This document shows, in pieces, positions 50,376 through 61,700 of a DNA stretch of 64,000 nucleotides (positions within the stretch are counted from its first letter, which is position 1; the number at the start of each line of letters is the position of its first letter). The stretch is from contig NC_041008.1 in NCBI RefSeq assembly GCF_004193775.1, forward strand, positions 4,976,731-5,040,730. Direction: 5' to 3'. The notes under the pieces were generated by a model that ran no database searches, was not told the DNA's origin, and saw only the letters and a list, made by a program, of their open reading frames with translations. Origin of the DNA: Glycine soja (Eukaryota > Streptophyta > Magnoliopsida > Fabales > Fabaceae). The translations under genes and the position numbers were made by a program.

Positions 50376-51767
50376 TAGTCGCAGAACCCAAAAAGCATAA
50401 CCTTAAAAACTAAAATCTGCAAAATCTGGTGGTGTAAAAGGCAGCACCTCTGCAGTACAAATTCCAAGGAGAGTTCGTCGGAGACCGGAGATAAGAAGTG
50501 GAGATGGTTTGCGGTTGACGTCAATCACTCGGTAATGTAAGATATTTTTTTATCTGTTATTTTAACTTTTTCCGCTTAAAAACCTCCAATTACAGGTTAT
50601 TTTTAAGGGCGGACATGGAAAATCCAATCCGGATCCATTTAAATCCAGATCCATATCTTGCAAAAAAAATGATTTTTTGGATCCAGTTTCTGGTTCAAAA
50701 CTGATTTTAAATCTGGTTTGCTTCTAAAACTAGTTTTAAACCACTTTACAATCAATAACAGTCCACCGCACACTAAACATCCAAAAGAAAGGATATGGAT
50801 GCTTTTATAAACTTTATTTTGTCATCAATGTTTGTTTGTAATGCATATCCAAATATACGCTAAATCTTTATGGATGTTTGGGTTCTTGTAAATTTTGAAG
50901 GGTACTTTATTTTGTTTTTATAAAAAAATTTGTATTAACTTCGTCTATGTAAAAATAATATGTTTTTGGTCTATCTTTAATGGTATTTCTGTTAGACACT
51001 TTTTAATGTGATTAATAAATTTAATTATTTTTTCTCTTTATCTCTTCAAGTATCGTCAAAAAATACCATAATCAATTGTTAATTCATTTTTCTCCTAATT
51101 TCATTATAAAGTACGAGAAAATTGTTTAGGAAGTGATGAAAAATTATAATTTTGGGGGGTATTTAGTGTTAAAAATTATTTAATTCATTTTGAGAGATTT
51201 TAACTGTCACAAATTATTTAATTTATTTTTAATCAAATTATATTGTAAGTTTGTTAGTCACATCAAATTATCATCTAACGGAATTATCATTGAGAACCAA
51301 TAAAAATATTTTATTTTTACATGGACCAAATTAATACAAAAAATTATATGAAAATGAAATTAATATTTTTTAAATTTTAAAGGGACCCCAAACATATTTT
51401 ATCCTAATAATAATACTCAAACCATAAGATTTTTTTAATGAGAATCACAAAAATTGCAATTAATCCTAATATTATGACAAAAAAAAAGAATTTTTTGGAG
51501 TTTAAAACTTAGAGTACCTTCTATAGGTACAATTTAAACAATCTATTTTGAGTTCTTTATCTCTGATTAGTTGGCCCTCACAAAATGCAACTCATACAAA
51601 AGGCAATCCTTTCAAATGACTCCCCACAAAAGGCAAAAAATATTTTTTTAATCATACCGAGTGAAAAAAGAAAAAGAAAATATATTTTACACACAAAAGA
51701 CACAATAAATACAGTAAATTCTTTTTTCCCGCCATACACAAAGGCTTTCGAAACTAGAATGGGTTTT
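50376..51767. other. ALG11 upstream region and spacer
   Basis: 50376 to about 50530 is likely the ALG11 leader, comparatively GC-rich. The rest is AT-rich without a recognisable gene. 50880-51420 resembles decayed repeat DNA with 'ggtccctt'-like and 'tttttaaattttaaagggac' phrases. Confidence 0.45.
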
Positions 51768-51772
51768 ATTTG

Positions 51773-51973
51773 TGTTGAAATACAAGTATGAGGTAAAGTT
51801 TCACACCGAGTAGGAGTAAAAAGTTTAAGCACCATATAAATGAAAAGAAGACCAAAAAACCCGAGGCTTGAGATTTTGGGTTAATATGTGATGTCAAAGT
51901 TTACTTATGTGATTTGCTCGGTAACCCATTAGTGTAAATATCTTGGATGTCTATCCCCATCAATTGACTAATA
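51773..51973 (+). repeat. 5' LTR of the TRIM element
   Basis: Starts TGTTG and ends ...CTAATA where the 3' LTR has ACAACA, so the terminal CA has mutated in this copy. The primer-binding site follows after about 2 bp. Confidence 0.8.
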
Positions 51974-52129
51974 ATTGATATCAGAGTCGTTAATTGGTAA
52001 TGGCTAGGTAGAGCCAGGACAACCATGGTCAAGCTCTAAGGGCCACAATTGGATACTCGAGGATTGAAAATGGCTTGAGCTTAAGGGGAAAACTATTATG
52101 TGAAAGAGACTCACACTTGAGAAGGAGAT

Positions 52130-52323
52130 TGTTGGAATATTAGGTGAAATTTTACATTGAGTAGGAATGGGAAAGTTGAATACCATGTAACTAAGAAGAA
52201 GATCCATAAAATTTAGCATTAAGGTTTTAGGTTAAAATGTGGTGTCAAAATTCACTTATGTAGTTTCCTTAATAATCCATCGATGTAAATCTTCGTGATG
52301 TTTACCCCTTCAGTTGTACAACA
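52130..52323 (+). repeat. 3' LTR of the TRIM element
   Basis: Starts TGTTGG, ends ACAACA, preceded by the polypurine tract and followed directly by the ATTTG target-site duplication. Confidence 0.82.
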
Positions 52324-52328
52324 ATTTG

Positions 52329-53478
52329 TTGATCATGTAGGAAGCAGTTAGTTGGACACATTGATGGGAAACATTTTTTTACTTCACATATTATTCATTG
52401 GAGACTAAGTTAGGGGCAACAAACTTGAATAAGTAATCTATAAATACATGTAAATCTTCTCAAATGTAAAAATAAAAATAAAAATAAAAATAAACAATGA
52501 TGTCTAAAAATAAATAACTCATTAAACAACAAGTTTGGAGATGCTCTTGTATGCTTAATAGAATTATAAAATGAAATGTATCATGTTTTACTATATATTT
52601 TTCCTATCATTTTTTTTAATTAGAACACCTTGAATTAAATAACGCCTCTTTAGGGATGCTAGAGTGCTACTAATCTATTTAAAAAGTTCTTAAGGAAAAT
52701 GGATTTAACTTCCCTTTCTTTTCTCTTCTTTTTTTGGTTCCCCCTCCCTTTTTACTCTAATTTACTAAAAGAACATAGTAATCAAAAGAATGAATGTTTT
52801 GTTATTCTACTCATTTTACTAAACTATTATTTTATATAAAGAAATTGTTGAAATTCTCATTTTTAACTCATGATTGGGAATTGTTTCAAATCCAAATCCT
52901 GTAGTTGGAGGGGGGAAAACATAGCAGAAGACGTGACACTTATAAATTCGATAGTCAAGTGACTTATAAAGCGGTATCCTTTGGCTCCCCTCCATGCATA
53001 ATATGCAATTCGAATCTCAAAAAGCCTGTAAAAAAAATCAATAAAATTATGACAGATATGATAAACTAGAGTACTTAGCATATCCGATATGACATTATGA
53101 ATGTATCCACATAATATACTTATAATTTCTTTATAAATTTAAAAGTCTCCTTTAATCTATTTGTAAATACAGATAAACTGCTTAATAGTTAATTAATACA
53201 TATTATCTTTGATAACAAGTCACAGTGGAGTAGAATCAGTCTGATATATGACTATGAGAAGCTCTTCTCGTAAAAGTTTGTTTTGAAACGGTTCATCCAA
53301 ACACAACCAATATTTTTACACACTGCTGTGTCTACATATGCTTAGTTTGTTGTTGTAGGAAAACACCACTTACTAGTAACTTATGCAAGCACAATTGTTA
53401 AGGATATGTAAAATATGCAGAATTAATCCTCAGGCACAGTCTTATAAAAAATTAAAGTTGCAATAATTTTTTTTAAAA
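52329..53478. other. AT-rich spacer downstream of the CNGC gene
   Basis: Begins with a (TAAAAA)n microsatellite at about 52466-52493. The CNGC 3' untranslated region should occupy the last few hundred bases before 53479. No gene recognised. Confidence 0.5.
52466..52493. repeat. (TAAAAA)n microsatellite
   Basis: About four to five hexamer units, about 140 bp beyond the TRIM element. Confidence 0.85.
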
Positions 53479-56400
53479 CTAGTTTTTCTGAGCAGTGAAA
53501 TCATCTGGCTTCTGAGGCATCAGGGATCTCTGTGGCTGTGGCACTCTGGTGCGTTTACCACTTCGCAAGTGGCGCAATCCACTTGATGCAAACCTTGATG
53601 CATATATTGTAGCAGCAAAGCTAGGTGAGGACCCTTCCTCATTTTCCAAAGCTTGTATCCTTTCTTCTGCTTCACGTAACAACCTCTCAGCCTTCTTTTT
53701 TTTGTATCTGCGCCAAGCTGCTTGTATGAAACATGCACCCCATGTCTTCCATTGCAAGGAATAGAACCTGAACAAAAAAGTGTAGAATAATCCTAAATTC
53801 TTGTGTAATATACTTTTACTCATCTTCTTACTTACTAAGGAAGAAAGTATTAAAATTACTTCTTTATGTTTATGAAATATGAAGAGTATTAAATGTAAAA
53901 GAGTTTTTATACTGTAATTTAATCAAAAACTGATATGTATATGATAAGTTTATTAACTTTTATAACAATGTAATAATTATTTTATAAGTCATATCAACAA
54001 AAGATTTCTAATTGGTTGAATTGTCTGCTAACAAAAAATCATCTTTGAGTGATTTTTAAGATAATTATTATGAAAGTCAGTAAATTTATCAAACATAACA
54101 AGTTATGATTGGTATATGTATTATTTAGGATAATTAATAGTCTAGACTTTTACATTATTATTACATGTATTATTTATTCATATATTTTTTGTGTAATGCT
54201 TTCAAAGTATTAGACTATTAGGAGAACAAATAGAGGATATGACATTTCTTGAAATATAGTGATGCATTATCAAGGAGAAAAAGAGTGAAACACATGTCAA
54301 GTCTTGCCTGAAAGTGTGTTGAAGTTGTTTGCTGTTTATAAGACGTCTAAATTGGGAAGCAACACACTTCAAGTCATCAGGCATGAGAGCAAAGGCTTCA
54401 ACTTCTGATATAGTTTCTACTGTTCTAGTTGAAATGGGTAGATTTGAGGAGGAGTTGGGGTCCAAGGCCCATGTTAGAAGCTCTTCTCCACAGAAGTCAC
54501 CAGCCTTGATCTCAAAGGAGTTGAAGAAACCAGTTCTTCCACCATTTGTTGTGGCAGTAGCAAGTTTTCCACGCATTATGAACAGCATTTCATCAACTGG
54601 ATCCCCTTCACGAACTATGTAACTTTTCTCCGTGTAAAGGACTGGCTTCAGTTTATCACACAGTGCATCCAACAACTGATTATCCATGTTCTCAAACATT
54701 GGCACCTAGAGCAAGAAGAAGGTAAAATTCTCATTACACATACACATAGAAGTATGTATAGGTAGAAGGAAAAAGAAAATAACAAAACTTAGATACAGTT
54801 ACTTAAGTAATTCTTATGTATATCTCTAATTAGAATTGGAATTTCAGAGATAATTCACATAATTAAGAACTTGCTAAAGGTAGCATAGTTTATCGAACTG
54901 AAACTCCAATTCTGATGGAAGATATGCATAAAAATGTATTTAAGGAACTCCAATTCTGATTGAAAAATAACACCAAAAACACGTAAAAACCGTTACTAAG
55001 TTTTGTCCAAAAGAAAAAAAACCAAGTGAATGGAAAGATGGTTATGGGTGATACACACTTTTTTAAGGAGGTCTATGCAAAGATGACGCTTTATGTCCCT
55101 CCTGAGATCTTTAGGGAGGTTGCGAATTAATGTCTCCTCCTCAACACCCCTATTTTCTTGCCATTTGTATTGTTCATAACGTCTAATTCTTTCTTTCAGG
55201 AAATCAGGTAGCATACGGTGGGACATCCACAGTTCTGCATCCCTCCTTTTGATTCTCATCTCTTCAACTCTGACAGTGGTAGATTGTAGATATTTCTGCA
55301 AGAATAATCAACACATGTACACAACCCATGAATTCAACAAATGAGAGGGGTGGGAGGATGAAGCTAACACTTTTAACACTCAATTGATGAAAATTTGGTT
55401 TCTCATTTAAAGTTTAAAATATGTTCCTTTGCCTCTTTGGTCTTTACTCCATCAAAAAACCATTGATTTGCAAAATAAGAAGAAAAACTCGTGAATTACA
55501 CTGTATCTATGACTAGAGATGTGTAATTAATAACACTAACATATGCAAAATCACTAATTCACTGCCTGGTCTATGATCTCATCACATATCCTGCCCAAGA
55601 ATTACCTGCATGTTTCCAATAAGTGATGCAAATAGAATCAATCCAAAGACAGCAATGAAGATAGCAAAGATTATCTCCCCAGCATAAGTACTTGTCTCGA
55701 GACCTTGCCCAACAGAACTGAAAAAAAAGGACAAAAGAATCACTTTTGGTATGCTTTTACCCCCCCATCTTTAGGTTGTATTATGCTTTCCTTGATAAGA
55801 TGTTATAAACACTAACTAACTAGCAATAAGTCCATAGAAACGTTGGGAACAAAAGAACACAAGGATATAGAAGTTCCAAAGTTTGTAAAATGTGAATGTT
55901 GCATACGGAGTCAAGAGTAGAGAAGATTATTTGGCAACCTTACACTGCGCAAACCCCACCAAAAGCAGTAGAAGAACTTGTGAGGAAAATCTGTATTTGA
56001 TTCTACAACGCGAGCCTTTAGAGCTTCTATAAAAATTCCAAAATTGAAAGTTTCCAGGTGTTGAATTTGTTGTGGATCAGTTAACGGGCAAGAAGATTTG
56101 AGAAGTGATTGAACAGTAGAATTGCCACTTCCACAGCTAAGGTAGGATTCATGCAAGAACGTAGTATTCTTCAACCGCCTGCGCCAGCACCGCAGCCTTG
56201 ATTCTACCGAAAACAGATACCAGAATGCTCCAACAACCTAGTATGTCACATGTACTTGGTGGTCATAAAACTTAGCATGATAACTAGGAACATAGGTAAG
56301 ATGTTATGATGAAAGTGACAAAATCAACTCACATGACTTGCTAGCATATAGAGAAAAAGATTGTAAGCAGCTCCAGCCCATGCTGTCTCAGTCAATATGC

Positions 56401-58136
56401 CAGAAGTGCTTGTTACTTCTTTGAATAACGGGTAGATCCGCAGAATTCTTGGCACGTACTGTGCTATTATGGTATACTTCAACAAATCCTTTCCCACATA
56501 AGGAACTGAGCATTTTGGGAATGGGATCATAGCTAAAATGACCAACTAAGAACACATTACAGGTGTTAAAACAACATCAAATTATGTCTTTCACATCAAA
56601 CTGAACTTGATTAAAATTATTATTAATGTTGCCTTCATTTTGGATACCATGGAACTGTCATACGAAAATACCAAAAGGACTAAAATCATTCCATTTCCAA
56701 GGACTTAACAATTGTCATACACTGTCACTGTCAACTAATCAGAAATTATCCTTATGGTGACTTTTAAAGTTGTTATGATCAAAGTCAACATACTCATCAT
56801 ACATTCAATCTGTTAGAGGATGAGATACTGTTAAAAAAAGTTTGCAACGTCATTGTATTTTAAATAAAGTCTTATATATTTAGACTTTTGAGGTTACAGC
56901 ACTTGAAGGTTCAAAGTGATATGTCTAGTTGTTCTCTACAAAATATGGTTATGGGGCAATTAACACTTCAATGACAGTTAATGATGATATATTAAAAAGC
57001 ACTTTTTGTCTTCTGAGTTGAGAGTTAGTATGGAAGAGGGAAATACCTGAGGAAGTGGAATAATTGATAGAATGTCAATGATGAAGTAAGAGCTTAAGTA
57101 TCTCATTACGATGGCCCAAGGATCATTAACTAGCTCACCCCTTCCAAACACACGAGAGGAAGGTGCAATAAACCCGGTTCGAAACTGAAAGATGATGTGA
57201 AGAATGTAGAAAAGATCAAAGAATGTGCGGAGAACACTGGCAGTAATCTTCAGTGTTCCATCTAAAGCAAGGCATTGTTTCTTGTCATCAATCATTGGGA
57301 TGTAAAAGAAAAGAGGGTCCACAGAGATTGCCATCACACTTGTGATTACAAAAATTTTGTTCCACTTCTGAAGTGTTGCCCCCTGTGGATCAAGAACATG
57401 GTTCCGACAAGACAAATTTGTTATTGATCCATCACTGACAGAACTTAGGCTTGGTTGAACTTTTCTTTTGAGAAATCCACCATTAGAAGAATCATTGTGT
57501 TCAAAGCTTGAAGAAGAAAGTGACTTCCAATCCTTAAACCTGGATAGAAATATAATATTTAGTTAGGTATCTTGAAATAATAAGAATCAGGTAGATGTTA
57601 GCATCAAAAGTTTCCAACATTAAAAAAAATCATAAGATCAAATCTCCTAAAAGGTCACTAAAATGGTTGAGTACTGAGTACCCCCAAAAGTAATATAATA
57701 ACTATCAAATTCCATTACTTGCAGTCAGAGGTAGGAATAGGAAATTAGGAATATAGCATAGTGTTTGTAATAGTATAATAATCTTGGTGACATGATCATA
57801 TTCGAATTATTGGTTGCTCAGTACAGTGTCAATTTGTCATACATTCGAATAACATCTTTTAATGTAGGTAAATACCACAATTTATTTTTTTGAGAAAATC
57901 CATAAAATGTATTATTTTCTGAGGAAAATGAATAACTTTTTATTTATTTTTTGGTACAAAAGGAAAATGAATAACCGAGGCAGAATATATTATTCTAAAA
58001 GTGGGCAAAGAGAGTGTTAAATTAAAGTTAAAACAGAAGGATGTACCAAAAGTAATTAAATAAATAAAATAGTAGAAATATACAAAACCAGGCTTCAGCA
58101 AACAAACCTCACAAATTTCTGTCCCTTTGCAGCCAT
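53479..58136 (-). CDS. CNGC1-like: Cyclic nucleotide-gated ion channel, CNGC group I (CNGC1-like), complete
   Basis: Plasma-membrane, calmodulin-controlled cation channel. Minus-strand exons: 58136-58108, 57539-57047, 56545-56333, 56237-55939, 55717-55606, 55295-55059, 54705-54308, 53767-53479; 2,070 nt, 689 aa, frame kept throughout. Residues ~80-345 cover S1-S5 and the pore helix approach (FDLFYILHIIFQFRTGFI, YLSSYFIIDILSIIPLPQ, RILRIYPLFKEV in S4). The filter region reads SSVGQGLETSTYAGE, followed by S6 (FAIFIAVFGLILFASLIGN). The C-linker follows, then the cyclic nucleotide-binding domain from ~462, with phosphate-binding cassette GDFCGEELLTWALDP at ~530-544. A calmodulin IQ-type site, FIQAAWRRYKKKK, lies near 607. 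The first exon encodes only nine full codons (MAAKGQKFV). The last intron (54307-53768) has a GC donor. A leader intron with acceptor TTTTTCAG near 58219 is possible. No lesions seen. Confidence 0.95.
53961..54150. mobile_element. MITE-like dispersed repeat, copy B, in the last CNGC intron
   Basis: Contains 'gatttttaagataattatta', then 'gaaagtcagtaaatttatca', then 'aacaagttatgattgg', matching copy A (4120-4271) block by block with scattered changes. It sits within the GC-AG intron 54307-53768. Confidence 0.5.
56706..56850. mobile_element. MITE-like dispersed repeat, copy C, in CNGC intron 2
   Basis: Contains 'gtgacttttaaagttgttat', then 'caaagtcaacatactcatca', then 'acattcaatctgtta', the same order of blocks as copies A and B but more diverged. 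Preceded by 'caattgtcatacactgtcac', which resembles the element's end. Confidence 0.45.
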
Positions 58137-58740
58137 AACTAAGCTACTTCCGCATGCAGTGAGAATATTAATGCTTCATAGAAAAAAAACTTTACTTGTA
58201 CCATAGAAGATTCGGGCCTGAAAAATCCAACTTCAAATTAAAAACTTGTACTTCGAAAACTCTAAATTAGTACACATGTAACTAGGGGGGAAAAGGTCAA
58301 CAATATATGACTTTATTTTGTTATCAAGCCACAATTATTTGAATTCTAGACTCAGAATGCCTCCCCAAGATTCAGTACTTTCTGCTAGGCTACAACAAAA
58401 TCATTTGCCTTTTCTTTTTGTTGTTAACTTTCTATAATTTACAGATTCAAAATTACAACACTAACAAGAAACCATCAACGACTCAATTATTTATTTAAAT
58501 TCATCAAGTCAATTAAGTGAATTTCCAAACAATAAAGTGAAGTACTCAACACCCCAACCTACCACAATCAGAGTCAAATGAATTTGGAAAACACCACACG
58601 TAATGAGAAAGAGAGAGAGAGAGAGAAGAGGAGAAGAGGGTTGACTTGAACCATAGGAACCAAGTGAAACAATTGACTAGTATTAAAAAAAATATACAAT
58701 GAAAGAATGAATTATAGGAATATTGGATCAATGAAAATGT
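58137..58740 (-). promoter_or_regulatory. Upstream region of the CNGC gene with a GA/CT microsatellite
   Basis: A (GA)n tract at about 58609-58627 reads as CT repeats on the CNGC strand, a common plant leader feature. An acceptor-like TTTTTCAG near 58219 suggests that a leader exon could lie upstream and be spliced. The transcription start is not determinable from sequence. Confidence 0.35.
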
Positions 58741-61700
58741 AACATAAGGCTAATATGAAACAAATGAATAACAGCAACACATGGACATATAAAGATAGCA
58801 AAACTTGTTCAATCCAAAAACATCTGACTTCAAAGTTTTCTCATCTTTGGAAGTCCGAGGAAGAAACTATGAGCCAAACTACGAAAGTCTCTTCTGAAGA
58901 TAAAAACAAAAAACAAAACTTTCAAAGGGCAAGGCTAAACAAAAATGGCTGTGTTTTGTTTCTAACAAAGTTAAAAAGCTGTAAAGTGGTTAGTTGGGCT
59001 TGGTGTGTTGTGGTTCAGAAAGGTAATAGTGGAAACTGGCAAGAGTAGAAGGTTAAAGAAACATCAACCTTATTAGCTATGTTAAGGTTGCTTGATAAGT
59101 GTACAGAACCAAAGCAGGAAGCAGAGGAATTCAAAACTAAAAGCAAAAAAAATGTTACATTAATAAGCCTTCTGAGAAAGAATTTTCATGGTCATTGGTC
59201 ACGCACTTACGTGTTTGGTAGTGATGGAGAAAGAAAAAGAAAGAGTGAAATAAAGCGGAAGAAGCAGTGATATGACTGAAGATGTACGAAAAGAAGACTA
59301 AAAAAAGACTCATAGAATCAAGTACATGCAGATATATACAGTATATACTAAATACAAACCTACGAAATGGTATAATTTATATTTCCAGAAATTTTATTTC
59401 CACAACGCTTTTACAATAAACAAAGATGAAAAACAGTATAAAAAATTTAATTTTGGGACAGCTAGGAAATAAAAATCAGAAATGGTGTTTCTTTTGCTGT
59501 TGAAGGAATCAGAAACGATCGATGTTAAGTATATGACTTAACAATTAATGTAAAAGACAACAAACTCATGCTTATCTAAAAAAAGAAGAAGAAAGAAAAA
59601 AAGACAACAAATTATTATTGTGATGGAATAATAATATAAATAATTTTTAATTACATTCTAACTGTATAAGCATTTACCTGTGTATTTAAATGACTTGTGT
59701 ACGTATCTCCTCCCTTCTCTCGATCATATCATAAACCATGATTTGTGTTCCATCATCAGTTTACATTATATTAATGAAAAGTATATACACCTTAAGAAAT
59801 AAAAAGAAAAATAAATAATTAATAAATATGAGAAGGAATACAATAAAAAATCAACATTGATACATTGTAAGATAAAAGGTATTTTTACGTGAATTTGGAA
59901 TGAATTGAATTGGAGGGAAATGTAATTGATTTTTATAATATTATTTAATTAGTTACTCTAAATTAAAAGTAAATATAAATTGATTTAAATCATATTAGAT
60001 TGAATTGTTCTATTGTTTAAAAATTTTAATATATAAATTCATCGAATTTATCAGCATATTTAAAAATTTAATTTGTCAAAACACATCAAATATGAATTTA
60101 AATTAATTTATTAAAATATATTAAATTTAAATTTAAATATAAATAAATACATCACTGTAAACTTTAGTTTTAAATTATTCTCAATTTTAATATATTTATA
60201 AATTTTAAGATATGAAATTAATTTTAACTTAAAGCATAATATAGTTTTTTTCTTTTTTATTTTTTTTCTCTCACGAAAATAAGTTTGGATGTTATATAAA
60301 AAAAGATTAATTAAATTTGTAGTCTCTTAAATATCGTATTTAGGTTTCAATTTTACCATATTTAGTCCTTCAAACTTTCTTACATTTACAACAAGGTCCT
60401 TATTCATTCTTACTTTTCTCATAATGGAAATGCAGGTATTGTTCAATAAAAAAAATTAATGACTAATTTTCAAATGTATTGAAATTAATTTAAAAGAATA
60501 ATTTCTCTTAACAGAATTTTTTTATATAGACAGACACGACAAAATCAGATATTTAACCTCATTCTTAAATAATAAGGTTATATCGATCCGTCAACAATAT
60601 TGGAGACCACGTTTAGTTAATTAGGTATTTGACTATGTGCAAGGATTTTAAATTTATTTATTAGCCACCATTAAAAGACACAAGAGTCAATAATTAGCAT
60701 AGGACATGTGAGAATCCACATTATCTTTAGTTAAAGTTGGATTTCAACATTTCCTTCTTTTGTCTAAGTTAGGCAAGTGAAATTTTTAACACATCATTCT
60801 ATTTAAGGGGTAACCATAATTTACTTGGTTTTTTTAATACTTTCTATCACATTCAAGATTATTTACTAGTAGAGTGATAAACAAAGAAGACTCATTAATG
60901 AATCCAAAATAAATTTTTATATCATATCAAAATAAATCTAATCCAACCCTATAAAATTATTAGTTTATAAAATAAGAATTATTTTTTACTTATATAATTT
61001 TATTTCAGTACTATCTTTTAGTCAATAAAATAATTCAATATATTCAATTTTGTTTTGCTCATAATTATTTATGATATAAAACTTTCAACACATCCTTAAG
61101 TGATCATAATTTAAATGACTTTTGTTAACACATTATTCCTTCCTTGTCAATCAAAAGTAATATTGATCTTGAGCCATGATCATTGTGTGATTAATCATTT
61201 TACCTTGAGTCATGATCATTGTGTCTTGTGATGATGGCACATCATAGACACAAAGTTGAGAGAAGAGAAGCACCACGTACGTACGTCTCCTTCTCGAGCT
61301 GTTTTCCATGCACTCTTAAAAAAAATCATGTTGAGGCATCAATAATTGTCGGCTATATTTAAGCTTGGTTATCTTCTCCTGTGCTTCAACACTTTTGTGG
61401 TGGAACATATATATTCTCCACACACACATACCAATATCTGCATTCCTTGGTAGTTAAGGCTATGTACGTTTATGCTAAAATTGATTTTAAAAAGTTGACG
61501 TTAAAACAATCAATGTTAAAAATTAATTTGTTTTGACATAGAGAACTTATTTTTGTTACGAAACCTGAATTCCACATTTAAAAAAAAAAAACCTAAGTTC
61601 CACAAACCATACCAATACACGTATAAACTTTTTTTATTTTATTTACGAAACACCTGTAAAATTTTAAGAGAAGTAGTGAGTTGTAATTTGTGTTTGGCAT

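Larger units (their letters stand above)
51773..52323 (+). mobile_element. TRIM (terminal-repeat retrotransposon in miniature), 551 bp
   Basis: Two direct long terminal repeats, 51773-51973 (201 bp) and 52130-52323 (194 bp), begin TGTTGRAATA and share ordered blocks such as 'gagtaggartggraaagtt' and 'tgtggtgtcaaaa' variants. Straight after the 5' LTR is a primer-binding site, TTGATATCAGAGTC (about 51976-51989), close to the complement of initiator tRNA-Met (TGGTATCAGAGC). Just before the 3' LTR is a purine tract, TTGAGAAGGAGAT (about 52117-52129). The internal part is only about 155 bp and encodes nothing. The flanks ATTTG at 51768-51772 and 52324-52328 are an exact 5-bp target-site duplication. 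The LTRs have diverged clearly, so insertion is not recent. It would need enzymes supplied by another element. Confidence 0.87.

Noticed and set aside
52004..52219. 71-codon minus-strand frame
   Set aside because: Lies within the TRIM element, crossing its PPT and 3' LTR; not a gene.
58755..59270. Two plus-strand frames upstream of the CNGC gene
   Set aside because: Composition is low-complexity (Asn/Lys/Ser) and no motif is present.
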